From NCBI RefSeq assembly GCF_030732065.1, contig NZ_JAVBHX010000001.1, positions 186,001-250,000 on the forward strand: a stretch of 64,000 bases of DNA. Reading direction: 5' to 3'. This DNA comes from Oceanimonas aquatica (GTDB lineage: Bacteria; Pseudomonadota; Gammaproteobacteria; Enterobacterales; Aeromonadaceae). The translations under genes were made by a program, and so were the position numbers. This document shows, one piece after another, positions 25,400 to 34,758 of this stretch (position 1 is the stretch's first letter; every line of letters begins with the position of its first letter). The notes below the pieces were generated by a model. That model had not been told where the DNA came from. It did not search any database and was given only the letters and a program-made list of their open reading frames with translations.

Positions 25400-26383
25400 A
25401 TGTTCATGCGAAACCCATGCATATTGCTGCTGGACGACGATACTGTGTTTCGGCGTCAGATGCTGGCTTACCTGGAGGTATGGGGCGCTCGGGTACTGGA
25501 AGCCTGCACGCTGACCCAGGGCCTGCAACTGGCCAGACACTGGCGGCCCGACCTGGTGCTGGGCAATCTTCGCTTGCCCGTTCACGGTCGTGGTTCCTTG
25601 CTTGATGAATTTAGCCGGCATCATGTATTGGCGCCGTTTATTGCGATATCCGGTGAAGGGAACATGGCCGAGGTGGCGGCAGCATTGCGTGCCGGGGCCG
25701 TTGATTATCTGGTCAAGCCGGTGCGCCACTGGAGCGCGGTAAAGCGGCGGCTGGCCGCCTGCCTGTTGCCACCCCGTGTGCAGGAGCAACGGGAGCTGGC
25801 GGAGTTTGCATCGCACCTGGCGTTTTACCGCCGGCAGGACATGGCCGCCACCCGGCTGCTGCGGGATCTGGGCGCATCAGGAGAGCTGCGACTGGGCAGC
25901 TGGCATTTGAGCTGCCATTACAGTACGCCCTGGGTACTGACTCAGTCGGTACGGCTGGAGCAGGATCTGCTGCTGCTGGCGGCGGAGTTTGACCCGTTGC
26001 ACCAGGACACCCCCATGCTGATGCTGCTGGTGGCGTTTTTGCTGCACGAGCCGCTGCGCCAGTACCGAAGCGGCACCAACCGGCTGCTGCACAGTCCGGC
26101 CCGCACCCTGGAATACCTTAACCAGCGGCTGTTTGAAACGGCGCTGAATGCCAGCGTTAATCTGATGCTGCTCAGGCTTCGGGCCGACAGCAATACCCTG
26201 GAGGTGGCCAACGGCGGCATGGCGGGCTGCGACTGGCTGGCCGGCTGCAATGCCGGGCCGCTGGGGCGGGGCGAATTCACCGCCAGCCCATGCCATCAGC
26301 CCTGCCGTTTTCCACTGCAGCTCAACCTGAGCGGCAGCCATGGCGGCCGCATTCAGCTCACCGCCAGCCGGGCGACTTACTGA
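25400..26383 (+). CDS. rssB: RssB-like response regulator lacking the phosphoacceptor Asp
   Basis: RssB delivers the stress sigma factor RpoS to ClpXP. The 327-aa protein has a receiver domain (acidic [24 protein letters not shown]) aligned well with E. coli RssB. A degenerate PP2C-like C-terminal domain follows. Synteny with galU supports the call. The residue aligned with phosphorylatable Asp58 is Asn56 (codon AAT in [11 protein letters not shown]), while the acid pocket and Lys are kept. It may therefore work without phosphorylation. The 3' end overlaps convergent galU by 7 nt. Confidence 0.82.
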   Translation: MFMRNPCILLLDDDTVFRRQMLAYLEVWGARVLEACTLTQGLQLARHWRPDLVLGNLRLPVHGRGSLLDEFSRHHVLAPFIAISGEGNMAEVAAALRAGAVDYLVKPVRHWSAVKRRLAACLLPPRVQEQRELAEFASHLAFYRRQDMAATRLLRDLGASGELRLGSWHLSCHYSTPWVLTQSVRLEQDLLLLAAEFDPLHQDTPMLMLLVAFLLHEPLRQYRSGTNRLLHSPARTLEYLNQRLFETALNASVNLMLLRLRADSNTLEVANGGMAGCDWLAGCNAGPLGRGEFTASPCHQPCRFPLQLNLSGSHGGRIQLTASRATY

Positions 26384-27282
26384 GCCTGCAGTTGCCGAAG
26401 GTAGCGGCGGAAGTCTTCGCCCAGTTCCTTGTGGCGCAGGCCGTATTCTACGTTCGCCATCATGTAGCCCAGCTTGCTGCCGCAATCGTGGCTTTTGCCG
26501 GTAATGTGGTGAGCGTCGACCCGCTCCTGCTCCATCAGCATGGCGATGGTGTCGGTAAGCTGGACCTCATCTCCCTTGCCCAGCGGGGTTTTCTGCAGCA
26601 GCGGCCAGATGGTGGCCGGCAGCACGTAACGGCCCACCACAGAAAGGTTGGAAGGCGCCTCTTCCCGGGCCGGCTTTTCCACCATGGCCGCAATGGCCGC
26701 CGACTCGCCCTGGGCCAGGCTGGCCTCACCCAGATCCACAATACCGAACTGATCGACCAGCTCCTCGGCTACCGGCTCTACCAGGATCTGACTGTGCCCG
26801 GTGTCATCAAAGGCAGCGATCATGGCGGCCAGGTTGTCCTGGCTCAGGTTGCAGGCGGCGTCATCAATCAGCACATCGGGCAGTAAAATGGCAAAGGGCG
26901 CGTCACCCACCAGCGGCTTGGCGCACAAAATGGCATGCCCCAGACCCCGGGCCTCGCCCTGGCGCACATGCATAATGGTGACATCGGACGGACAGATGTT
27001 TTGCACCTCGTCCAGCAGCTGACGCTTGACCCGTTTTTCCAGGGTGGCTTCCAGCTCAAAACTGGTGTCGAAGTGGTTTTCAATGGAGTTCTTACTGGCG
27101 TGGGTCACCAGCACAATTTCCTTGATGCCGGCCTTGACCGCCTCGCTGACCACATACTGGATCAGCGGCTTGTCGACCACCGGCAGCATTTCCTTGGGAA
27201 TGGCCTTGGTGGCGGGCAGCATGCGGGTGCCCAGACCGGCCACGGGGATCACGGCCTTGCGAATGGATTGTTGGTGTGACAT
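26377..27282 (-). CDS. galU: UTP-glucose-1-phosphate uridylyltransferase
   Basis: This enzyme makes UDP-glucose for envelope polysaccharides. The nucleotidyltransferase signature [20 protein letters not shown] lies at residues 15-34. The start [11 protein letters not shown] gives 301 aa, the usual length; an in-frame extension upstream is unsupported. It is convergent with rssB with no terminator between them. Confidence 0.96.
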   Translation of the reverse strand: MSHQQSIRKAVIPVAGLGTRMLPATKAIPKEMLPVVDKPLIQYVVSEAVKAGIKEIVLVTHASKNSIENHFDTSFELEATLEKRVKRQLLDEVQNICPSDVTIMHVRQGEARGLGHAILCAKPLVGDAPFAILLPDVLIDDAACNLSQDNLAAMIAAFDDTGHSQILVEPVAEELVDQFGIVDLGEASLAQGESAAIAAMVEKPAREEAPSNLSVVGRYVLPATIWPLLQKTPLGKGDEVQLTDTIAMLMEQERVDAHHITGKSHDCGSKLGYMMANVEYGLRHKELGEDFRRYLRQLQAQ

Positions 27283-27325
27283 GAAAGAATCGCCGTTGGA
27301 AACAAAGGCGGTATCATAACCAAAG

Positions 27326-27358
27326 CTGCCCCTTTCGGCCATGGCACGAAAGGGGCAG
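27326..27358 (-). terminator. Hairpin between comEA-like gene and galU
   Basis: A 12-bp perfect stem CTGCCCCTTTCG / CGAAAGGGGCAG with a 9-nt loop lies after the comEA-like stop. The following T tract is weak. Confidence 0.6.
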
Positions 27359-27377
27359 TGACGACCGTATTACTGCA

Positions 27378-27665
27378 TTAGTCGCTCAGCAGGTGCCGGT
27401 TCTTGTCGACCGTGGCCTCGCCGATACCCCTGACCTGAACCAGATCGTCCACCGAGGTGAAGGGACCGTTGTCGTCCCGGTACTCCACAATGGCCTGAGC
27501 CTTGGCCGGTCCGACACCGGACAACTGGGCCAGCTGATCCTGTGTGGCGGTATTGATGTTGATGCTGGTAACCACCACGCTTTCAGCATTGGCCTCGTTG
27601 GCGAGTACCGGCGCACCGGTGGCCAGCAGCATCGACAACAGAGCAGGGGCAAGCAGTTTTTTCAT
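27378..27665 (-). CDS. ComEA-family helix-hairpin-helix DNA-binding protein
   Basis: This 95-aa exported protein has signal peptide MKKLLAPALLSMLLATGAPVLA. Two HhH motifs (LAQLSGVGPAKAQAIVEYR and VQVRGIGEATVDKN) follow the ININTATQDQL lead-in. ComEA proteins hold incoming DNA in the periplasm during uptake. Good AGGAGA site before the chosen ATG. Confidence 0.92.
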   Translation of the reverse strand: MKKLLAPALLSMLLATGAPVLANEANAESVVVTSININTATQDQLAQLSGVGPAKAQAIVEYRDDNGPFTSVDDLVQVRGIGEATVDKNRHLLSD

Positions 27666-27930
27666 TCCGTGTCTCCTCTTTAATCTCCGTTTAAGTCCCA
27701 TTTAAGGACGATTAAAGACTCGTTCAGAAACCCGGATAGCGCAAGCTCTTTGCTTGGAAAAGCAACAGTTATTTTACTCTTTCCCCAAATGAGGCAGCAC
27801 GGTGAGGAGTACATTTAAAAAGTTAAGGATTGGATTAACTGAACTTTATAAAGTTTATATTTAATAAAATCGCAATGGCGATCACCATGGTGAATATTCG
27901 GTCACACCCGTGAGGCGGCGAGGAGTCGTG

Positions 27931-29280
27931 ATGAACACCATGATAAGTCCGGACAATAAACAGCAAATGGGTCAACAGCTTGATCTTGAAGCCTTCTGGA
28001 TGCCCTTTACCGGTAACCGGGCCTTCAAGGCCGCCCCCCGGCTGGTGGCCGAAGCAGACGGCGCCTGGTTTACCGATATCAACGGCCGCAAGCTGTTCGA
28101 CAGCCTCTCGGGGCTCTGGTGTACCGGTCTGGGTCACAAGCACCCCAAAATCATTGAGGCCATTCATCGCCAGCTGAATACCCTGGATTATGCCCCCGGC
28201 TTTCAGACCGGCCACCCGCTGGCCTTTGAGCTGGCGGAACGGCTGGCGAGTCTGGCTCCCGCCGACTTAAACCGGGTGTTTTTTACCAATTCCGGCTCCG
28301 AGTGCGCCGATACCGCCCTGAAAATGGCCCGGGCCTACTGGCGCGCCGAAGGCAAGCCGGAAAAGACCCGGCTGATTGGCCGGGCCCGGGGCTATCACGG
28401 CGTCAACATGGGTGGCACCAGCCTGGGGGGCATTGGCCCCAACCGCAAGCACTATGGCCAGCTGGTGGAGGCGGATCATCTGCCCCACACCCTGCTGGCA
28501 GAGAATGCCTTCAGCCGGGGCCAGCCGGAACACGGCGCAGAGCTGGCCGATCACCTTTTGCAACTGATTGAGCTGCACGATGCGTCCAATATCGCGGCGG
28601 TGATCGTGGAGCCCATGTCCGGCTCGGCCGGGGTGATAGTGCCACCGGTGGGCTATTTGCAGCGGCTGCGGGAGATCTGCACTCAACACGACATTTTGCT
28701 GATTTTTGACGAGGTGATCACCGGCTTTGGCCGCATGGGCGAGCTGTTTGGCGCCGAGGCCTTTGGCGTGGTGCCAGACATACTGAATGTGGCCAAGCAG
28801 CTGACCAACGGCGTGGTGCCCATGGGGGCGGTGATTGCCAGTGACCCCATTTACCAGGCCTTTATGGAAAAACCCGGGCCCGATTACATGGTGGAATTTC
28901 CTCACGGCTATACCTATTCAGGTCATCCGGTGGCCTGCGCCGCCGCCATGGCCTCGCTCGATGTGATTATCGAGGACGACATGCCGGGGCGCGTGCGAGC
29001 GCTGATGCCGGTGTTTGAAGAGCAAATTCACCGGCTGCAAGGGTTGCCCCATGTGGTGGACATTCGCAACTGCGGCCTGGCGGGCGCCGTGCAGCTGGCG
29101 CCGTACCCCGGCGAGCCGGCGCGCCGGCCCATGGAGCTGGCCATTGAGCTGTGGCAGGCGGGTTATTACGTGCGCTTTGGCGGCGATACCCTGCAGTTTG
29201 GTCCGCCCTTTATCTCGACACCCGACGAGCTGGAGCAGCTGTTTCATGCCGTGCACCGCGTCTTGAAGGCGCAGGGTTAA
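27931..29280 (+). CDS. Class III omega-aminotransferase (beta-alanine--pyruvate type)
   Basis: At 449 aa, it is a PLP-dependent class III aminotransferase: FTNSGSECADTALKMAR, VEPMSGSAG, FDEVITGFGR and the lysine in NVAKQLTNG. The start ATG follows GAGGAG. The next gene is methylmalonate-semialdehyde dehydrogenase, so the pair fits beta-alanine (or other omega-amine) conversion to malonate semialdehyde and then acetyl-CoA. The 230 nt upstream are AT-rich and probably hold its promoter. Confidence 0.9.
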   Translation: MNTMISPDNKQQMGQQLDLEAFWMPFTGNRAFKAAPRLVAEADGAWFTDINGRKLFDSLSGLWCTGLGHKHPKIIEAIHRQLNTLDYAPGFQTGHPLAFELAERLASLAPADLNRVFFTNSGSECADTALKMARAYWRAEGKPEKTRLIGRARGYHGVNMGGTSLGGIGPNRKHYGQLVEADHLPHTLLAENAFSRGQPEHGAELADHLLQLIELHDASNIAAVIVEPMSGSAGVIVPPVGYLQRLREICTQHDILLIFDEVITGFGRMGELFGAEAFGVVPDILNVAKQLTNGVVPMGAVIASDPIYQAFMEKPGPDYMVEFPHGYTYSGHPVACAAAMASLDVIIEDDMPGRVRALMPVFEEQIHRLQGLPHVVDIRNCGLAGAVQLAPYPGEPARRPMELAIELWQAGYYVRFGGDTLQFGPPFISTPDELEQLFHAVHRVLKAQG

Positions 29281-29327
29281 ACCGTCTACGTCATCTATTC
29301 GAATCGAAATTAAAACAAGGACCAGTC

Positions 29328-30818
29328 ATGAACACCATTTCTCATCTGATCAATGGCGAACAGCATCACGGCAGCAACACCCTGGAGGTGTTCAACCCCG
29401 CCTCCGGCGATGTCTGTGCGCAGGTTGCCGTGGGCGATACCGCCACCGTGGCGCAGGCGGTGGCCGCCGCCGAGGCCGCTTTTCCGGCCTGGCGTGATAC
29501 CCCCCCGGCCAGGCGGGCCCGGGTGATGTTTCGGTATCTTCAGCTGCTGGAAGAACGGGCCGACGACATTTGCCGGCTGATTGCCGAGGAGCACGGCAAA
29601 ACCCTGGAAGATGCCCGGGGCGAGTTACAGCGGGGCATGGAAAACGTGGAATACGCCTGCGGTGTGCCCGGCCTGCTGAAAGGGGAGTGCACCCGCAATG
29701 TGGGCCCCGACATCGACGCCTGGTCGGATTTTCAGCCCCTCGGTGTGGTGGCCGGCATCACACCATTCAACTTTCCCGCCATGGTGCCGCTGTGGATGTT
29801 TCCCATGGCCATTGCCTGCGGCAACTGCTTTGTGCTCAAGCCCTCGGAGAAGGATCCCGGCTCGTCGCTGCTGATTGCCCGGTTGCTGGAAGAGGCCGGC
29901 CTGCCCAGGGGCGTGCTTAACGTGGTGCAGGGCGGTCGCGAGGCGGTGAATGCGCTGCTGGAGCACAAGGGGGTGAAGGCAGTGAGCTTTGTGGGCTCCA
30001 CCCCGGTGGCCGAGCACATTTATGCCACCGGCACCGCCCACGGCAAGCGGGTGCAGGCCCTGGGGGGAGCAAAAAACCATGCCGTGCTGCTGCCCGATGC
30101 GGATCTCGACAATGCCGTCAGCGCCCTGATGGGAGCGGCCTATGGCTCCTGCGGGGAGCGCTGTATGGCCATTTCGGTGGCGGTATGCGTGGGCGACGCC
30201 GTGGCCGACGCTCTGGTAGACAAGCTGAGCGAAAAGATTCGCGCGCTCAACATCGGCCCCGGCACTGAAAAAGGCCACGACATGGGTCCGGTAATCAGTC
30301 GCGAGCACCTGGAAAAAATCACCGGCTACATCACTGACGGCATTGAAGCCGGCGCAGAACTGGCGGTAGACGGCCGGGGCGTGACGGTACCGGGCCATGA
30401 AAACGGCTACTTTATTGGCGGCTGCCTGTTTGACCGGGTGACTCCCGAGATGCGCATCTACCGGGAAGAAATTTTTGGCCCCGTGTTGTGTGTGGTGCGG
30501 GTTAAAAGCCTGGAAGATGCCATTGAATTGGTGAACGCTCACGAATACGGCAACGGCACCTGTTTGTTTACACGGGATGGCGAGGCGGCGCGGCTCTTTG
30601 GCGATCGGATTGAAGTGGGCATGGTGGGCATCAACGTGCCGCTGCCGGTACCGGTGGCCTATCACAGTTTTGGTGGCTGGAAACGCTCGCTGTTTGGCGA
30701 TCTGGCCGCCTACGGCCCTGACGCGGTGCGCTTTTACACCCGGCGCAAGACCATTACCCAGAAATGGCCCGAGCGCACCAGCCACCAGGCCTCGGACTTT
30801 GCCTTTCCGAGTTTGTAG
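29328..30818 (+). CDS. mmsA: Methylmalonate-semialdehyde dehydrogenase (CoA-acylating)
   Basis: At 496 aa, it is an aldehyde dehydrogenase oxidising (methyl)malonate semialdehyde to propionyl- or acetyl-CoA. Family marks include GITPFNFPAMVPLWM, FVGSTPVAEHIY and the catalytic Cys context CGERCMAISVAV that separates this subfamily from other dehydrogenases. The start MNTISHLINGEQ follows ACAAGGA, 47 nt after the aminotransferase stop. Confidence 0.94.
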   Translation: MNTISHLINGEQHHGSNTLEVFNPASGDVCAQVAVGDTATVAQAVAAAEAAFPAWRDTPPARRARVMFRYLQLLEERADDICRLIAEEHGKTLEDARGELQRGMENVEYACGVPGLLKGECTRNVGPDIDAWSDFQPLGVVAGITPFNFPAMVPLWMFPMAIACGNCFVLKPSEKDPGSSLLIARLLEEAGLPRGVLNVVQGGREAVNALLEHKGVKAVSFVGSTPVAEHIYATGTAHGKRVQALGGAKNHAVLLPDADLDNAVSALMGAAYGSCGERCMAISVAVCVGDAVADALVDKLSEKIRALNIGPGTEKGHDMGPVISREHLEKITGYITDGIEAGAELAVDGRGVTVPGHENGYFIGGCLFDRVTPEMRIYREEIFGPVLCVVRVKSLEDAIELVNAHEYGNGTCLFTRDGEAARLFGDRIEVGMVGINVPLPVPVAYHSFGGWKRSLFGDLAAYGPDAVRFYTRRKTITQKWPERTSHQASDFAFPSL

Positions 30819-31198
30819 CCTTCCGTCATGCCGGTACTGAATCAAGTTCAGCATGACGGACCCGGCATCTTTCTTGCGGGAGTGCGTGTTGTCTGCCCTG
30901 GATTCCGGCTCAAGGCCGGAATGGCGCTGCCGGCCTTTCCATACCCGCCGCAAACTGTCACAATATGCGCCTCTTGAGGGAGTAATCGTTCGGCGCCAGC
31001 CGAAACTGCTGTCAACAATCTCTGAGCCGAAGGCTTATGGCAGTAGTGTCCCGTGGATTGATGAGACTCGAGACGCAACCACCAACCGGGCGGGAGGAGG
31101 GGCGTCTTCGAATGTTTTGGTCCCGCCCCAAGAGCGCTTATGAACCTGTCTAGCCTGTTACTTTCTTTTTCTGCCCCTGTTCAAGGGGGAACTGCTTC
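30819..31198. other. Intergenic interval with palindromes and antiporter leader
   Basis: The first part contains a GTCATGC...GCATGAC palindrome (30825-30857) and a GATTCCGGC...GCCGGAAT repeat unit (30901-30922). The second part is the candidate metal-responsive leader of the antiporter gene, listed separately. Short open frames here are not convincing genes. Confidence 0.7.
30972..31130 (+). ncRNA. Candidate yybP-ykoY (manganese) riboswitch-type leader
   Basis: The leader carries elements I associate with gammaproteobacterial yybP-ykoY RNAs: GAGGGAGTAA (30976-30985), TGTCAACA (31010-31017) and GTGGATTGATGAGACT in 31053-31068. A GGGCGGGA / TCCCGCCC stem (31088-31095 with 31121-31128) could be the expression platform. 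The downstream gene is a cation antiporter, a known yybP-ykoY target class. This is by eye only. Confidence 0.5.
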
Positions 31199-32176
31199 AT
31201 GCTGATGTCCGTTGCCGCCATTGTACTGGGTCTTGCGGTGCTGGTGTGGAGTGCCGATCGTTTCGTGGACGGCGCCTCGGCCACCGCCCGCTATGCAGGC
31301 ATGCCGCCGTTGCTGATTGGCATGGTGATCGTGGGGTTTGGCACCTCGGCCCCGGAAATTGTGGTGTCCATTATCTCGGCGCTGGAAGGCAACCCCGGGC
31401 TGGCGCTGGGTAACGCCTATGGCTCCAACATCGCCAACATCGGCCTTATTCTGGGGGTAACGGCGCTGATAAGCCCCATTGCCGTGCAGTCCCGAGTGTT
31501 GCGCAAGGAACTGCCCATTCTGCTGTTGCTTACCCTGCTGTCGCTCAGCCTGGTATGGAACGGCTGGCTGGGGCGCACCGATGCCGTGGTGCTGCTGGTG
31601 GTGTTTGTGCTGCTCATGGCCTGGAGCATTCGCCGCGGCCTGCAGGATGGTCACGATCCCATGGCCGGTGAGCAGGAACAGGAACTGAATGAAAACCAGA
31701 TGAGCCTGAAACAGGCGCTGTTCTGGCTGCTGGCCGGCCTGGTGCTGCTCATTGTCAGCTCGCGCATTCTGGTGTGGGGCGCGGTCAATGTGGCCCAGGC
31801 CTTTGGCGTGAGCGATCTGATCATCGGTCTGACCATAGTGGCCATCGGCACCTCGTTGCCGGAACTGGCATCATCCATTGCCGCCATTCGCAAAAACGAG
31901 CACGATCTGGCGATTGGCAACGTGATTGGCTCCAACCTGTTCAACACTCTGGCGGTGGTGGGCCTGGCCGGTGTTATTCACCCGCTGGAAGTGGTGCCGG
32001 AGGTGATCAACCGTGATTTTGTGGTGATGATTGCCCTGACCCTGTCGCTGTTCGTACTGGGTTTTGGTTTTCGCGGCCGGCCCGGGCGCATCAACCGCTT
32101 TGAAGGTGCCTTTTTGCTGGCGGTGTACCTGGCCTACACCGGCTGGCTGGCGGGTAATGTGATTACCGCCGCGTAA
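31199..32176 (+). CDS. Calcium/sodium antiporter (YrbG-like CaCA family)
   Basis: This 325-aa inner-membrane protein has about ten helices and the two inverted alpha repeats diagnostic of the cation/Ca2+ exchanger superfamily: GFGTSAPEIVVSIISA near residue 46 and AIGTSLPELASSIAAI near residue 218. An acidic cytoplasmic loop lies between the halves. AGGGGGAA precedes the ATG. Confidence 0.9.
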   Translation: MLMSVAAIVLGLAVLVWSADRFVDGASATARYAGMPPLLIGMVIVGFGTSAPEIVVSIISALEGNPGLALGNAYGSNIANIGLILGVTALISPIAVQSRVLRKELPILLLLTLLSLSLVWNGWLGRTDAVVLLVVFVLLMAWSIRRGLQDGHDPMAGEQEQELNENQMSLKQALFWLLAGLVLLIVSSRILVWGAVNVAQAFGVSDLIIGLTIVAIGTSLPELASSIAAIRKNEHDLAIGNVIGSNLFNTLAVVGLAGVIHPLEVVPEVINRDFVVMIALTLSLFVLGFGFRGRPGRINRFEGAFLLAVYLAYTGWLAGNVITAA

Positions 32177-32474
32177 GATTCTTCATACCGTTGGAGAGCA
32201 GGCGGCTCGCCTGCATTAGCGCCCGTAAGGGCGCTCAGTCGTTTAACGGTTTGTTGTCATCTCCGCGAAGGCGGAGATCCAGAACATATGGCACTGGGCT
32301 CCCGCCTTTGCAGAAGTGCTACAGAGAGATGATCCGCAGTCTGAATCGCCCGCAAGGGCGCTTTCTCGTTTTAAACAGCCCAAAATGGGCGTTTCTCCCC
32401 GCATTCCCCGTCGGCTTCAATTGCGCTCGAGTCTATACTCACCCGAACACCCCCAATCTCGCGCGGGAGAAACC
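32177..32474. repeat. Intergenic cluster of small palindromes
   Basis: Holds CGCCTGCATTAGCGC (32208-32222, repeated at 35876-35890), GCCC-GTAA-GGGC hairpins, GTCATCTCCGCGAAGGCGG (32256-32274) and GCCCAAAATGGGC. No gene is evident. Confidence 0.6.
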
Positions 32475-33806
32475 ATGACCGGACTCACCTTCACCGGGCG
32501 GGCTACCGCCGGTTTACTTTGCACCCTGCTGGCGTTGCCGGCGTTTTCTCAACCGGCTGCGGCCCCCCTTTCCGCCAAAGACAGCGACCCCAATACGCTG
32601 GGCTGGATGCAGGGCTTTCCGCCACCAGCGGAAAAACGCTTGCGCGCCGCCGACGGCTCCTTTTTTGAATTTCCCGCCCTGCGCTACAGCGTGGCCCATA
32701 TGCGCGAGTTCATGCCCACGGTGGCGGTCTCTCGCGGACTGGGCGCACCGGTGCCGCTGGGCTATCGTCTCGACCCGCTGATCGACAAGCTGCGCTTTAT
32801 TCCCTGGGGCAGCAGCGAGCCCATGACTTTTGCCGACGCCTTTGACCGCAACTACACCGACGGCCTGATTGTGCTGCACCGGGGCGAGGTGGTGTACGAG
32901 CGCTACGCCGGCGCCCTGAAAGAAGACGGCCAGCACGCCGCCATGTCGGTGACCAAATCGGTGACCGGCCTGCTCGCCGCTGTGCTGGTGGCGGAAGGCA
33001 AACTGGACGACACCCAAAGGGTGACTGAGTATGTGCCCGAGCTGAAAGACTCCGCCTTTGGTGATGCCACCGTGCGCCAGCTGATGGACATGACCACGGG
33101 CCTGCAATACAGCGAGAACTACGCCGATCCCAACGCTGAGGTATGGCAATACTCCGCCGCCGGCAGCCCCTGGCCCAAGCCGGAAGGTTACACCGGTCCG
33201 GTGGGCTATTTCGAATACCTGACCGGGGTGCAAAAGCAGGGCGAGCACGGTGCAGCCTTTGGCTACAAAACCGTAAACAGTGACGCCCTGGGCTGGGTGA
33301 TTGCCCGGGTCAGCGGCCAGTCGGTGGCCGAATTGTTGTCGAATCGCATCTGGCGCCGGCTGGGCATGGAGCAGGGCGCCTACTATCAGGTAGACGAGCT
33401 GGGCACGCCCTTTGCCGGCGGTGGCCTGAGTGCCGGTCTGCGCGACATGGCCCGTTTTGGTGAGCTGGTGCGTAACAAGGGTCGCTGGCAGGGCGAGCAG
33501 CTTATTCCCGCCGCAGCCATTGACGACATTCAGCGTGGTGGCAGCAAAGACGCCTTTGCCAGGGCCGGCTACGACAAGCTCAAGGGCTGGTCTTACCGCA
33601 ACATGTGGTGGATGACCCATAACGCCAATGGTGCCTTTGCCGCCCGGGGCGTACACGGCCAGACCATTTACATTGATCCCGCCGCCGAGATGGTGCTGGT
33701 GCGCTTTGCCTCTCATCCGGTGGCCGCCAACGGTGCCAACGATCCCTACTCGTTGCCGGCGTATCAGGCGGTGGCGGACCATCTAATTTCCCTCAAAACA
33801 CCGTAA
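32475..33806 (+). CDS. Serine hydrolase of the class C beta-lactamase/esterase fold
   Basis: This 443-aa exported protein has a signal peptide in residues 1-31. The nucleophile motif SVTK sits in AAMSVTKSVTGLL, and the downstream YKTVNSDALGW matches the tyrosine motif of 6-aminohexanoate-dimer hydrolase/EstB-type enzymes rather than true AmpC. Substrate is unknown. An SDR gene starts 12 nt after the stop, suggesting a two-gene unit. Confidence 0.85.
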   Translation: MTGLTFTGRATAGLLCTLLALPAFSQPAAAPLSAKDSDPNTLGWMQGFPPPAEKRLRAADGSFFEFPALRYSVAHMREFMPTVAVSRGLGAPVPLGYRLDPLIDKLRFIPWGSSEPMTFADAFDRNYTDGLIVLHRGEVVYERYAGALKEDGQHAAMSVTKSVTGLLAAVLVAEGKLDDTQRVTEYVPELKDSAFGDATVRQLMDMTTGLQYSENYADPNAEVWQYSAAGSPWPKPEGYTGPVGYFEYLTGVQKQGEHGAAFGYKTVNSDALGWVIARVSGQSVAELLSNRIWRRLGMEQGAYYQVDELGTPFAGGGLSAGLRDMARFGELVRNKGRWQGEQLIPAAAIDDIQRGGSKDAFARAGYDKLKGWSYRNMWWMTHNANGAFAARGVHGQTIYIDPAAEMVLVRFASHPVAANGANDPYSLPAYQAVADHLISLKTP

Positions 33807-33817
33807 CAGGAGCCCTT

Positions 33818-34594
33818 ATGAAACCTGCTGAATTGTTTGACCTCACCGGCAAGGTGGCCATTATCACTGGCGGCGCCAACGGCATTGGCAAGGGCTGCAG
33901 CAAGATGCTGGCCGCCCATGGCGCCAGTGTGGTGGTGGCGGATCTGAAGCTTGAGGCCGCCGAGGCCACCGCCGAGGAAATTCGCAAAGAAGGCGGCAAG
34001 GCGCTGGCCGTGGCCTGCAATGTCACCAAGGACGACGATCTGACCGGGCTGGTGAACCAGACCCTGGCGGAATTCGGCCACATCAACATTCTGGTGAACA
34101 ACGTGGGCGGCGGCGGCGCCGGCCGTGAAAGCCCGGCCACTCTCACCGTTGAAGAATTTGCCCGCACCTTTGAGCTGAACGTGTTCAGCAACTGGCGGCT
34201 GGCCCAGCTGTGCGCGCCGCACATGGAGAAGGCCGGTTATGGCTCCATCATCAATATGTCGTCGATGAGCTCCATCAACAAAAGCCCGGCCATCAGTGCC
34301 TATGCCTCGTCCAAGGCCGCCATCAACCACATGACCGCCAACCTGGCCTTTGACTACGGCCCCGCAGGCATTCGCGTGAACGCCGTGGGCCCCGGTGCCA
34401 TTCGCACCGATGCCCTGGCTTCTGTGCTCACGCCCGAAATCGAGGCGCGCATGCTGGCGCATACCCCGCTTAAACGCCTCGGCGAGGCGGAAGACATTGC
34501 CGGTGCCGTGCTCTATTTTGCTGCCCCCGTGTCCCGCTGGGTAAGCGGCCAGACCCTGTTTGTGAATGGCGGTGGCGTACAGACCCTGGACTGA
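33818..34594 (+). CDS. Short-chain dehydrogenase/reductase (7-alpha-hydroxysteroid dehydrogenase-like)
   Basis: At 258 aa, it is a classical SDR: nucleotide-binding TGGANGIG, NNVGGGG, catalytic Ser-Tyr-Lys in MSSMSS...YASSK, and VNAVGPGAIRTDAL. Overall it is closest to HdhA-type enzymes; the true alcohol substrate cannot be told from sequence. AGGAG precedes the ATG. Confidence 0.88.
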   Translation: MKPAELFDLTGKVAIITGGANGIGKGCSKMLAAHGASVVVADLKLEAAEATAEEIRKEGGKALAVACNVTKDDDLTGLVNQTLAEFGHINILVNNVGGGGAGRESPATLTVEEFARTFELNVFSNWRLAQLCAPHMEKAGYGSIINMSSMSSINKSPAISAYASSKAAINHMTANLAFDYGPAGIRVNAVGPGAIRTDALASVLTPEIEARMLAHTPLKRLGEAEDIAGAVLYFAAPVSRWVSGQTLFVNGGGVQTLD

Positions 34595-34646
34595 GTCACA
34601 TTGTTACTTTCTTGTTGTTCCTTTCGACCAAGGTGTGATGGCCCAG

Positions 34647-34680
34647 GCCGGCGACCTCTGTTAAGGTCGCCGGCTTTGTT
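34647..34680 (+). terminator. Terminator after the SDR gene
   Basis: An 11-bp perfect stem GCCGGCGACCT / AGGTCGCCGGC with a 6-nt loop is followed by TTTGTT. Confidence 0.85.
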
Positions 34681-34758
34681 ATGTGGCAAAAGCATATGTT
34701 GCCTATTTGACCATTAGTGTTGTTGTATTTTGGATTGAAAAGGAATTAACAGACGATC

